From Nonlabens sp. (GTDB lineage: Bacteria; Bacteroidota; Bacteroidia; Flavobacteriales; Flavobacteriaceae): DNA of 31,537 bases. Numbering within the stretch: position 1 is the first letter of the stretch; the number at the start of each line of letters is the position of its first letter. Shown here piece after piece: positions 22,419-29,993 of the stretch. The DNA is taken from assembly GCA_023301395.1 (NCBI GenBank), contig JALZUY010000049.1, positions 1 through 31,537 of the forward strand, given 5' to 3'. A model generated the notes under the pieces. It searched no databases, had not been told where the DNA came from, and was given only the letters and a program-made list of their open reading frames with translations. A program made the position numbers and the translations under genes.

Positions 22419-24857
22419 CTACTTAATAATAAACTTACCGGTGAATCTTTTACCTTGTTCTGTAATAACACCATAGTGATACAATCCAGTTTTAAGATCT
22501 GGTGAGTGATACTGAAATTCTAATCCAGCATTAGTCGTTTTGATACTTTTAAAATCTACTGTACGTCCAGATAAATCATAAACACTCATCTCAATAACAC
22601 TAGAAGATACAGGTAGTTGAAACTTAGTAAAACTGTTGAATGGATTAGGAGCATTACTAATTTTAAAACCTTCATTTATTACCTCATCAGTAGATAGTGT
22701 AGATTGATAATCCCCAAATCTCACATCACTTAAATCAATTGAAAACGGAATCATACTTGAGTAATCACTGATGATTGAAAATACAATAGTCTTAATATCT
22801 GTATGTGAAAATGATGCGCCGCTTGCATTTACAAAATCTGTAAAAGCAATGTCATAACTAGTCATTGCTGCATTTGCAGGAATAGTGAATTTAAAACGGT
22901 CACTCCATGGAATGGAAACCTCTGGAATTAATATAATTTCTACTGGCTGGTCATTTATAACATCAAATTGTAATGCGTTATAAGCACTTACATCAAGTGT
23001 TTGTTCTCCTGGTAATAGATGTCTAAATAGATTTATATTTCCTTTTACAGTTCCTTGAACCGTAGGATTGCGCTCAATATTATGAACGTTTGTAGTTGTA
23101 GAAGAGACTGCATTCTGCACATCAAAATGAGATACTGTTGCATAATCGCTTAGGTAATCAGTTCCCCAAGGACCATCTGCTAGATATAAGGCATCACGTT
23201 GTTGATTTCCTACTGATAGTGAGAAACCTATGTCAAATAAGTTTCCTGTATAAATACTCACAGTCTGATGTAGATTACCAGACAGGTTTACCGTTTGAGT
23301 AATAGCTTGTCTTCCTGAAGCCTCAGTACTCGCAAGATCACCATCAAATGTTAGACTAGTCGCGCCAGTTTTATTAGTAAGTTCTAAGTGTAACTGTCCA
23401 CCTTTATAATATCCAGAGCTCACAAAAACAGGCGGAATATTGTTTGCAACCGCAGTGCTAAATACTGGAGTGGTTTGATTTAAATTCCCCAGAATGGTAT
23501 TTGTTAAAGCAAATACTTGCGAGTAAGAACTACCCCAAATTTGGAAGTTATAATAATCTCCTGATGGATATTGACCTATTTCCCAAAAACTAAATAACTC
23601 GTTTTGAGTTCCACCTAGTTGGACTGAGAAACCTAATGCATATTCTATCTCACCAGTTGCTCTTACTAGTTTTGAACTTATAATCTTGTGACCGTTTACA
23701 GTTACAAATCTTACGTCTTCTAGTACAGAGTTATTAAGTCTATCACAGATTGCCTTTGAATGGTCATAAACAGACCCTATAGACTCTGTAGCGAGCACAG
23801 CAGCTATTCTATCGTTTTGATCATAATAGTCTACTGAGAATACTTGAGTAGCGTTTGTAACATTGATTAAATCTTGTGGTGTAGAGACATAAGCAGTTTC
23901 TGTTCCATACATTCCTGTAAGTGGCAAGTAAGTATCCAATGTAACTGTGCTTACTGTAGATTTAGCAATAACATTTTCTTTACTAAATTGAGATTGAGTT
24001 TCTTTAGTAGAAATAAGGTTGTTTTTAGTTCTTTCAAAATTACGTTTTGCAATTAAGGTTGCAAGATTACCGTTACTTTCTAAGCCACCATTATTTCCTG
24101 AACTTACTGTAGATGTTTTACTTACGTCAGCATAATTTGAGGTTCTTAATGCTATATATGGATTTGCCGTCACATAAAATACGGCGTCGTTAAAATCATT
24201 ATCACAAGAACTATAATCTCTTCTTATGTCCTCAAAACCTAGAATAATTCTTTGATTGTCGGGATCTTGAAGTAAAACATTGTGATGTTGTAAATCTGCT
24301 TGTGGTTCAGGATTAAAACTTGGATTTGAAAACAAATCCCAGTTTGCATTTCCTACTCCGCCGTTTGAAGAATTCCAAGCATTGGCAAGTAGTACCCAGC
24401 CTATTCCTGTTCCAGCTGTAAATGTTCCTATTTTAACTTTGTCACCTGCTAGTAAGCCACCACCACTGTTTTGTGCAGATACGTTAGGGAAAATAATAGT
24501 TATTTGTGAAGCTGTAGGAACCGTAGTAGGAGGATTTGCAATATCATAAGTATAGAAGCCTAGAACATTTTTATATCCTGCGCCTTCACTTACAAAGGTT
24601 ACCCATACATCTGCTGGGCTGTCTACTATAATATCAGTTTCATAACCTGAAGTGATGTAGTGTGGATTATAAGTTGGTACTGGATATCCTTCAGGTAAAG
24701 AATTACCTATCATATCTGAGGTAGCAGTATCAATAACATCTCCTGGACTCACTAAGTACTGTGGAGTACCCATAGAGTCATAAGCACCTAGGTATTGATA
24801 ACTCTGGCTTAGGGCAACATTAGTACATAATATGAGACCTAGTAATAATTTTTTCAT
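22419..24857 (-). CDS. Surface/secreted protein with DUF4114 and T9SS type A sorting domain
   Basis: 812-residue secreted protein. It has a signal peptide (residues 1-17) and then a beta-rich N-terminal region with a DUF4114 domain (about 135-230). In that domain KVKIGTFTAGTGIGWVLLAN precedes the acidic GFEDIRRDYSSCDNDFNDAV motif (207-225), which looks suited to Ca2+ binding. A central Ser/Thr/Asn-rich region and a jelly-roll-like module around residues 610-715 (possibly carbohydrate-binding) follow. The final ~75 residues are a T9SS sorting domain (NAPNPFNSFTKFQLP ... GKRFTGKFIIK). DUF4114/LruC-like proteins occur as surface or matrix proteins, so it may be a matrix protein for the glycan made here (inference). 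It is controlled by promoter D and ended by the palindrome hairpin. Confidence 0.83.
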   Translation of the reverse strand: MKKLLLGLILCTNVALSQSYQYLGAYDSMGTPQYLVSPGDVIDTATSDMIGNSLPEGYPVPTYNPHYITSGYETDIIVDSPADVWVTFVSEGAGYKNVLGFYTYDIANPPTTVPTASQITIIFPNVSAQNSGGGLLAGDKVKIGTFTAGTGIGWVLLANAWNSSNGGVGNANWDLFSNPSFNPEPQADLQHHNVLLQDPDNQRIILGFEDIRRDYSSCDNDFNDAVFYVTANPYIALRTSNYADVSKTSTVSSGNNGGLESNGNLATLIAKRNFERTKNNLISTKETQSQFSKENVIAKSTVSTVTLDTYLPLTGMYGTETAYVSTPQDLINVTNATQVFSVDYYDQNDRIAAVLATESIGSVYDHSKAICDRLNNSVLEDVRFVTVNGHKIISSKLVRATGEIEYALGFSVQLGGTQNELFSFWEIGQYPSGDYYNFQIWGSSYSQVFALTNTILGNLNQTTPVFSTAVANNIPPVFVSSGYYKGGQLHLELTNKTGATSLTFDGDLASTEASGRQAITQTVNLSGNLHQTVSIYTGNLFDIGFSLSVGNQQRDALYLADGPWGTDYLSDYATVSHFDVQNAVSSTTTNVHNIERNPTVQGTVKGNINLFRHLLPGEQTLDVSAYNALQFDVINDQPVEIILIPEVSIPWSDRFKFTIPANAAMTSYDIAFTDFVNASGASFSHTDIKTIVFSIISDYSSMIPFSIDLSDVRFGDYQSTLSTDEVINEGFKISNAPNPFNSFTKFQLPVSSSVIEMSVYDLSGRTVDFKSIKTTNAGLEFQYHSPDLKTGLYHYGVITEQGKRFTGKFIIK

Positions 24858-24882
24858 CTTGACATTTATTTTAATTTCATGT

Positions 24883-24972
24883 CAAAACTAGAGCAGTAGC
24901 ATCGTTATTTTGAGTTAAAACGATGGGTCAAAGAAAAGTGTAGATGAATGGTAATAATAAGCAGTTAAGTAA
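24883..24972 (-). promoter_or_regulatory. Promoter D with operator (T9SS surface protein)
   Basis: The minus-strand -7 box TAGTTTTG (24883-24890) is identical to promoter A and lies 25 nt from the start codon. The clear half-site is GTAGATGAATGG (24940-24951), 49 bases upstream of the box. At +21 (24961-24969) is GCAGTTAAG, which fits the general LytTR pattern at eight of nine positions. No -33 TTG is seen. It directly follows the LytTR regulator gene. Confidence 0.55.
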
Positions 24973-24981
24973 AATCTAGAT

Positions 24982-25692
24982 TTATAAAAGATTAAGTCTT
25001 TTCATGAGAATAGGCCTGTTAGATCTACTTACAGGAATAATATCTTTCTTGATTAAAACGCAATTGTCTTCTATATCTATAATCTTACTTACGTTAATTA
25101 CGTAAGAGCGGTGCACCTTAAGAAAGGTGTGATCAGGTAGCTTATCTTCTATCTTTTTAAGAGTAGAATGGACTATGTAATTTTTAGTCTCAGTCTTAAT
25201 CATTATGTAATCTCCTTTTGCCTCAACTAGATAAATACTAGGCATATCTATTTTAATAAGCCGTCTATCTATGTTTACATAAAGAACATTATCTGTAGAA
25301 TCTTGAGTAGTTATGTTTGTTTCTGTTTTTTGAGCAACTTTCACACTATTTGAAGCTTTATTAATGGCTTTATTAAATCGTTCTTCAGTTACAGGTTTTA
25401 TCAAATAATCTACGATACAGTCATATTCAAAGGCCTCAATCGCAAAATTAGGGTCAGAAGTGGTAAGAATTACATTAGGTGGGTTTTTAATCGTTTGAAT
25501 AAAATCAATTCCATTGAAACCCGGCATATGAATATCTAAGAATATTAAATCCACGGTATGTTGATTTAAGTATTTCATCGCATCCATAGCATTAGAGAAC
25601 TCCTCTAATACGTTGAGTCCTTTTATATCGCTACAATGTTTTGATATGATTAAACGTGCTGTTGCCTCATCGTCTATAATAATGCATTTCAT
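24982..25692 (-). CDS. LytTR family response regulator
   Basis: Cytoplasmic DNA-binding response regulator of 236 residues. The receiver domain (1-120) has IIIDDEA, the phospho-acceptor D53 in LIFLDIHMPGFNG, T77/T78 in VILTTSD and K99 in YLIKPV. The LytTR domain (about 137-236) has LYVNIDRRLIKI, IYLVEAKGDYIMI, TLKKIEDKLPDHTFLKVHRSYVIN and a VSRSNRP end. LytTR proteins bind paired ~9-bp direct repeats about 21 bp apart and often activate their own operon. That is the geometry of the five promoter sites in this window, so it is the prime candidate for binding them (inference). It is the last gene of the signalling operon, starting 10 nt after the Hpt gene. Confidence 0.94.
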   Translation of the reverse strand: MKCIIIDDEATARLIISKHCSDIKGLNVLEEFSNAMDAMKYLNQHTVDLIFLDIHMPGFNGIDFIQTIKNPPNVILTTSDPNFAIEAFEYDCIVDYLIKPVTEERFNKAINKASNSVKVAQKTETNITTQDSTDNVLYVNIDRRLIKIDMPSIYLVEAKGDYIMIKTETKNYIVHSTLKKIEDKLPDHTFLKVHRSYVINVSKIIDIEDNCVLIKKDIIPVSRSNRPILMKRLNLL

Positions 25693-25702
25693 TATTTATT
25701 TG

Positions 25703-26020
25703 CTATAAAGTTTTAATATACTCAGTCATACTGTCTAAGATTTCATCAAAATTTTGAGAAAGCTCTAGTTGCTCATCATGTATTTCATTTTCATATTGTG
25801 CTGCTAGTGCATATCCTTTCTCGAGTCCCAAGATACTTATTTTGTGCTTTAATTTATGAACTGCTTCTGCCAATTCTTTAAAATTCGTTGAAACGAAAGC
25901 TTCATTGTAAACTTTAATTTCTTCTGGTAATTCAGATTTTATAACTGCAACAAGTTTTGTTTCAAAAGCCCTATCACCGCGACATAAATTATCTATATAT
26001 GATTTGTTGGGCGTTTCCAT
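25703..26020 (-). CDS. Hpt (histidine phosphotransfer) domain protein
   Basis: 105-residue phosphotransfer protein. The start METPNKSYIDNL at 26018-26020 was chosen because it follows the kinase stop by one base and begins the Hpt fold. An upstream in-frame ATG at 26092 would only read through the end of the kinase gene. The four-helix pattern includes AEAVHKLKHKISILGLEKGY, with the phosphorylatable H55 in HKLKH, as in other Hpt proteins (HxLK...LG). It can relay phosphate between the histidine kinase or a receiver and the LytTR regulator. Lying between kinase and LytTR genes in one operon, it supports a multi-step phosphorelay. Confidence 0.85.
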   Translation of the reverse strand: METPNKSYIDNLCRGDRAFETKLVAVIKSELPEEIKVYNEAFVSTNFKELAEAVHKLKHKISILGLEKGYALAAQYENEIHDEQLELSQNFDEILDSMTEYIKTL

Positions 26021-26021
26021 T

Positions 26022-28001
26022 TTATTTTTTAATTGTAAAAAAGAAAGTTGTTCCCTGATCAACTTCACTCTCCAGCCATATCTTACCATCATGTAAATCG
26101 ACGATCTTCTTCACTATAGATAAACCTATTCCTGTTGAATCCTTATTCTTATTTAAGGCATGAAAAATTTTAAATATTTTATCGTGAAATCCAGGAGCAA
26201 TTCCCATTCCATTATCTTTAATTTTAAACAAGTAGTGAGTGTCCAGATCTTCATAGCTCACCTCAATAAGTCCTTTTTCTTTATCTATAAACTTAATCGC
26301 ATTGCTCAAGAGATTTTGGAACAGCTGATTAATCTTAGTGGAATCACCATTAATTTTTGGCAAAGTTTCCTTAACATCAATTGAAATATGCTCAGGCACA
26401 TAAATGATCTTTATGAGGTCCTTTACAAGTTCATCGCAATTGATTCTTCTATAATCTTTGTGTGTTGAATTAAGGCTAGAGTAATCTAAAACATCTCCTA
26501 TCAACTGTTCCATTTTCTCAAGTGTCTCTTCAATAAGACTCATGTTTTTTAAACTTGCAGCATCATATTTATCAAGATTATCTTCTTTAATCCAGTTCAC
26601 TAATGCATAAATACTGCGCAATGGAGATTTAAGATCATGTGATACAATGTGCGCATACTCATGAAGCTCATCATTACTACGTTCTAATTGAGAAAGCAGT
26701 AATTCCTTTTGTAATTCTAGATTTTTTAAACCTGTAATATCTAGATGAATCCCTATAGAACCTATAAGATTTCCTTTCAAATCATAATTAGGAGCACCAC
26801 TGATTAGCCAATGTCTTTTTTCTTTGTTCTTGTTATAGACTTCTATTTCATAAGAACTGGATTGCCCTTTTAAGCGATTATTATTTTCAGTTTTAAAAAC
26901 CTTAGAATTTTCATCTACTAAAAATACGTTCGCAGCTTTATTTCCTATTAGAGTTTCTTCTTCATAACCACTCATTTTACAAAAACTGTTGTTAACCATT
27001 AAGATTCTATCCTCGTGATCAACTTCTACAAGTCCTAGATTCATATTTGCAATAATGCTGCTATATTTTTGTTTTTGAGATTCAAGACTTTTACGGTAAG
27101 ATCTATTTAAAGTAACATCTTTATAAGACCAAAGATGCCCTTGATAGATTCCATTCTCTATGATAGGAATAAAGTCTCTTTCCAGAATTTTACCATTAAC
27201 CATTAGCAATTCATCACCTACAACCATTTCCTTCTTATCGAGAATTTCATCAACTCTGGTAATAAAGGCCACTGGAGCCGTAAACAAATGTTTTGCATTG
27301 TTTGCAGCATCAGAACAGTCAAATCCTATCATTTGTTCTGGCGATAAGGGAATTTCAAAAAAATCACAGAACCTATTATTAGTGAGCACAATTTTGCGCT
27401 GTTCGTCTTCTAGAAGAACAGCGTTTTCAAGATTTAATATTAAGGTAGATAACCTGTTTTCAGACTCTATGAGTTTCTCTTGGTCTTTTTTGCTTTCAGT
27501 AATATCTCTGACTATTCCTTGCGCTGCCTTGGGATTTCCTGCGGCATCATAAATAATACTGCAGTTAATATGTGTTAATTTTATAGTATTACTTTTAGTA
27601 ACAATTTTTATATGCAAATCAGTTACAGCACCATTTTGAATAAGCTCTTTAAACTTTTCTATAATCTTCTTATACTCATCTGGATGAGCAATTTCCATTA
27701 AGTTAATGGGTTCTTCCTTAAGATCTGCTTCTAGAACGTCGATTGCAGAATCGTTCATTTTAAGAACATTACCCAGTAAATCTGTCACTACATAAGCATC
27801 TACTATATTTTCAAAAACTCCATTTAATTCCGAAGTTTTCTCATCGATTAAGGTCTCTAATTTTAAATTTGAAGATTGTAATTCTTGGGTGAGGCTATAT
27901 AATTCAGCAGATTTTTGTTCTAGAATTTTCTCTGCCTGTTTACGAGCTGCTTTCTCTCTAGCCAGCGCTCTTTTTAATATATCGATCTCGCTAGAACTCA
28001 T
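26022..28001 (-). CDS. Soluble PAS-domain sensor histidine kinase
   Basis: 659-residue kinase with no membrane segment. An N-terminal coiled coil (about residues 5-60) precedes three PAS-like domains (about 62-170, 183-297 and 313-426). The HisKA domain has H455 in IVSHDLKSPLRS and the HATPase domain has the N-box LLSNAIKF (N567), DNGMG (596-600) and STGIGLSIV (622-630). It should autophosphorylate and feed the Hpt and receiver proteins of its operon. The gene directly follows the H-NOX gene and their codons overlap at base 28001. In other bacteria an adjacent H-NOX binds and inhibits its kinase when NO is bound, so the PAS/coiled-coil region may receive that input (inference). No receiver domain is fused. 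Confidence 0.94.
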   Translation of the reverse strand: MSSSEIDILKRALAREKAARKQAEKILEQKSAELYSLTQELQSSNLKLETLIDEKTSELNGVFENIVDAYVVTDLLGNVLKMNDSAIDVLEADLKEEPINLMEIAHPDEYKKIIEKFKELIQNGAVTDLHIKIVTKSNTIKLTHINCSIIYDAAGNPKAAQGIVRDITESKKDQEKLIESENRLSTLILNLENAVLLEDEQRKIVLTNNRFCDFFEIPLSPEQMIGFDCSDAANNAKHLFTAPVAFITRVDEILDKKEMVVGDELLMVNGKILERDFIPIIENGIYQGHLWSYKDVTLNRSYRKSLESQKQKYSSIIANMNLGLVEVDHEDRILMVNNSFCKMSGYEEETLIGNKAANVFLVDENSKVFKTENNNRLKGQSSSYEIEVYNKNKEKRHWLISGAPNYDLKGNLIGSIGIHLDITGLKNLELQKELLLSQLERSNDELHEYAHIVSHDLKSPLRSIYALVNWIKEDNLDKYDAASLKNMSLIEETLEKMEQLIGDVLDYSSLNSTHKDYRRINCDELVKDLIKIIYVPEHISIDVKETLPKINGDSTKINQLFQNLLSNAIKFIDKEKGLIEVSYEDLDTHYLFKIKDNGMGIAPGFHDKIFKIFHALNKNKDSTGIGLSIVKKIVDLHDGKIWLESEVDQGTTFFFTIKK

Positions 28002-28540
28002 TAATTTTTATGAATAGTGAATTTTACTTCAGTTCCGTCTTCTTTAATTTTCTCGATGACTATACTAGAAGCCATATCAAAGTGCTCAAAAGTTTTATTC
28101 ATTAAACCTAGACCAAAGTGATGCATCGCTCTACTCGATTTATAGTTCAAAATAAGATGTTTCTCAGACTTTTCAAGTACCTCAAAAGTAGGTAACTCAG
28201 CATCTGGATAAATTTTTCTTACCTCTACGTGAATATGATTCTCAATAGAAGAAATCATTTCTATTGGATCCTTATAAGTGGCGAGCAAGCCTGGATAACT
28301 GTCTTCAATAACATGAAAAAAGTGTTCTCCATAAGTGAGTAATAATTGGTCTATACTTAGACCTGTATGATTACTCAAATTTTGAATAAGCTGTAACATT
28401 TCAGAGAAACTATAAGTTCCTATAGACGTATAAATACCATTTGATGGCAGCTCAGATTCTTCAATAATTTGATCCACCATTTGAAGACCAAATTTGATCT
28501 CTACTAGATCTAGAAATTCTGTAAAAACTATTCCTTTCAT
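28001..28540 (-). CDS. H-NOX heme-based gas sensor (HNOB domain)
   Basis: Stand-alone 179-residue H-NOX protein that binds heme and, in characterised systems, senses nitric oxide and controls a neighbouring kinase. Seen: the N-terminal MKGIVFTEFLDLVE pattern, the IYTSIGTYSFSEML segment, the proximal heme ligand H104 in NHIHVEVRKIYPDAELP, and the propionate-binding YxSxR motif at Y133-S135-R137. Residue 142, five after that Arg, is Phe. O2-binding H-NOX proteins such as that of Caldanaerobacter carry a Tyr there (Tyr140), so this one should prefer NO over O2 (inference from memory of that protein). It is second in the signalling operon, 5 nt after the CheY-like gene, and abuts the kinase gene. 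Confidence 0.92.
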   Translation of the reverse strand: MKGIVFTEFLDLVEIKFGLQMVDQIIEESELPSNGIYTSIGTYSFSEMLQLIQNLSNHTGLSIDQLLLTYGEHFFHVIEDSYPGLLATYKDPIEMISSIENHIHVEVRKIYPDAELPTFEVLEKSEKHLILNYKSSRAMHHFGLGLMNKTFEHFDMASSIVIEKIKEDGTEVKFTIHKN

Positions 28541-28545
28541 AATAT

Positions 28546-28962
28546 TTAAGCTATAAATAATTCATTCATACTCCAGTACGACATTAATCTAGTAATCTTC
28601 TCCACATAATCCTCATATTTAAGAGGTTTCAACACGTAGCCTGCAATCCCTATATAATAACAAGCCAGTAAATCGCGTTGATTATTTGACGTCGTTAATA
28701 TAACAGTAGGTATAAATTTGAGTCGCTCATCTTTCTTTAAAATAGACAAAAACTCGATACCATTAATCTTAGGCATATTTAAATCTAATAATATTAAATC
28801 AGGAAGCCTGTCTTTTTTCTTTAAAATCGATAACGCGTCCTCACCATTATTGGCCTCAATAATAGTATGATCTTGTTCTATACCCGACAATACTCTTTGC
28901 ATTTTCATAACCTCAATAGCGTCGTCTTCTATGAGTAAAATATTTAAATTGCGTGCTTTCAT
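28546..28962 (-). CDS. CheY-like single-domain response regulator
   Basis: 138-residue receiver without an output domain. The acidic pocket is E12-D13-D14, the phospho-acceptor is D60 in LILLDLNMPKING, the switch Thr is in VILTTSN, and K112 lies in YVLKPL. Proteins of this size next to Hpt and PAS kinases usually act as phosphate shuttles or sinks. It is the first gene of the five-gene signalling operon and so the one directly behind promoter E. Its target cannot be told; a second branch of the relay acting at protein level (for example on the glycan machinery) is possible but not shown. Confidence 0.92.
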   Translation of the reverse strand: MKARNLNILLIEDDAIEVMKMQRVLSGIEQDHTIIEANNGEDALSILKKKDRLPDLILLDLNMPKINGIEFLSILKKDERLKFIPTVILTTSNNQRDLLACYYIGIAGYVLKPLKYEDYVEKITRLMSYWSMNELFIA

Positions 28963-28979
28963 TTCATTTATTATAGAGG

Positions 28980-29068
28980 CAAAATAATTTGATTATACCA
29001 TCTACTGATAATATATCGACCATTTAAACATTAGTGTCGACGGATAACCATTAAGTGTCGACGAATGG
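28980..29068 (-). promoter_or_regulatory. Promoter E with tandem operator (autoregulated signalling operon)
   Basis: The minus-strand -7-like box TTATTTTG (28980-28987; one mismatch) lies 18 nt from the first start codon. Half-sites are GTCGACGGATAA (29036-29047) and GTCGACGAATGG (29057-29068), 21 bp apart, with 48 bases between the -7 box and the nearer one. A third partial copy ATCGACCATTTA is one step nearer (29015-29026). These copies carry GTCGAC where the others have GTAGAT or GTAGAC. No -33 TTG is seen. Confidence 0.55.
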
Positions 29069-29125
29069 TTTTTATAAAAATTCTAATAATAGCCAACTTG
29101 TCACCATTTATTAATGGCATACACA

Positions 29126-29158
29126 TTGACTTAAAGTTATAGTAAATTCTTATTTTTC
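29126..29158 (+). promoter_or_regulatory. Candidate promoter of the TerB/DnaJ gene
   Basis: TTG (29126-29128) and TATTTTTC (29151-29158, one mismatch to TAnnTTTG) are 22 bp apart and end 16 nt before the ATG. Unlike the five operator-bearing promoters it has both elements, so it is probably constitutive. Confidence 0.4.
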
Positions 29159-29174
29159 ACATTCAAAACACTTC

Positions 29175-29891
29175 ATGAATTTTATAGGTTATATCGTCCT
29201 CTTTTTTGTTTTACGCATGGTATATTCTGCCTTTACTTCAAAAGGCTCTACGGGCACTTTTCAAGGACAGCGACCTTCATTTGGAGGACAACGACAGTCT
29301 ACGGTAAGTCCTCAAGATTTTGAGCTTCATTTATTGTCGCTTACTTCTATAGTCATTAAGGCAGACGGTAAAGTTACAGACAGTGAACTGCGTTATGTGC
29401 GTAATTATTTTATCCAAAGCTATGGAGAACAACGTGCTGCTCAAATCTTTAGGGTTTTTAATGATGTTGTAAAAAAACGTCAACTCAACGCTGTACGTAT
29501 TTGCCAGTTTTTAAATGCGCGTACCAGAATTGAATCACGTATTCAAATCTTACACTTCCTTTTTGGCATTGCACAAGCAGATGGAGTTATAAGCGATTCT
29601 GAACTCAACGTTCTCGAGCAAATCTCAGGTTACTTAAGACTATCGCAACGAGATTTTATTTCTATAAAAGCCATGTTTGTTAAAGATCGCGATAACGCTT
29701 ATAAAATTCTAGAAATAGATAAAAGCGTTCCAGATCACGAAGTAAAAAAAGCTTATCGTACCATGGCAAAAAAATACCATCCAGACAAACTTATGGATAT
29801 GGATGAAGCCTACCGCAAAGGTGCCGAAGACAAATTCCGTAAAGTACAAGAAGCTTATGAAATCATACGCAAAGAACGTGGAATGGCTTAA
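29175..29891 (+). CDS. TerB and J-domain protein (DjlA-like co-chaperone)
   Basis: 238-residue membrane-anchored co-chaperone. The N-terminus has one membrane segment (about residues 3-20) and a Gly/Gln/Ser-rich linker. A TerB-like all-helical domain (about 47-168) follows, with the two acidic repeats KADGKVTDSE and QADGVISDSE. A C-terminal J domain (about 174-236) has the essential HPD triad (202-204). DjlA proteins recruit DnaK to the membrane; the client here is unknown. It is monocistronic, with its own promoter upstream and a strong terminator downstream. It is divergent from the signalling operon, but operator E points away from it, so I do not place it in that regulon. Confidence 0.9.
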   Translation: MNFIGYIVLFFVLRMVYSAFTSKGSTGTFQGQRPSFGGQRQSTVSPQDFELHLLSLTSIVIKADGKVTDSELRYVRNYFIQSYGEQRAAQIFRVFNDVVKKRQLNAVRICQFLNARTRIESRIQILHFLFGIAQADGVISDSELNVLEQISGYLRLSQRDFISIKAMFVKDRDNAYKILEIDKSVPDHEVKKAYRTMAKKYHPDKLMDMDEAYRKGAEDKFRKVQEAYEIIRKERGMA

Positions 29892-29923
29892 AAAATAGAT
29901 CGTTTTTTAGTGAACAGTAATTT

Positions 29924-29963
29924 AAAAAAGTGATTGTATTTAAATAGATACGATCACTTTTTT
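29924..29963 (+). terminator. Rho-independent terminator after the TerB/DnaJ gene
   Basis: A 16-bp inverted repeat (29924-29939 and 29948-29963, one T-G wobble) with an 8-nt loop. It ends in six T within the stem and more T-rich sequence after it. It begins 33 nt past the stop codon. Confidence 0.8.
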
Positions 29964-29993
29964 ATTTTCACTTTATTCTTCAAGTAGATTCCT

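Noticed and set aside
10446..24857. Calling the block a Pel or cellulose (Bcs) locus
   Set aside because: Only the generic GT4, flippase and TPR-barrel parts fit. The defining PelA/PelD or BcsA/BcsB proteins are not in the window.
27160..27552. 130-residue plus-strand open frame opposite the histidine kinase
   Set aside because: Serine-rich antisense shadow of PAS-domain coding sequence; no family resemblance.
29036..29174. Operator E as a regulator of the TerB/DnaJ gene
   Set aside because: Its distance and orientation fit the minus-strand operon, and the TerB/DnaJ gene has a complete -33/-7 promoter of its own downstream of the repeats.
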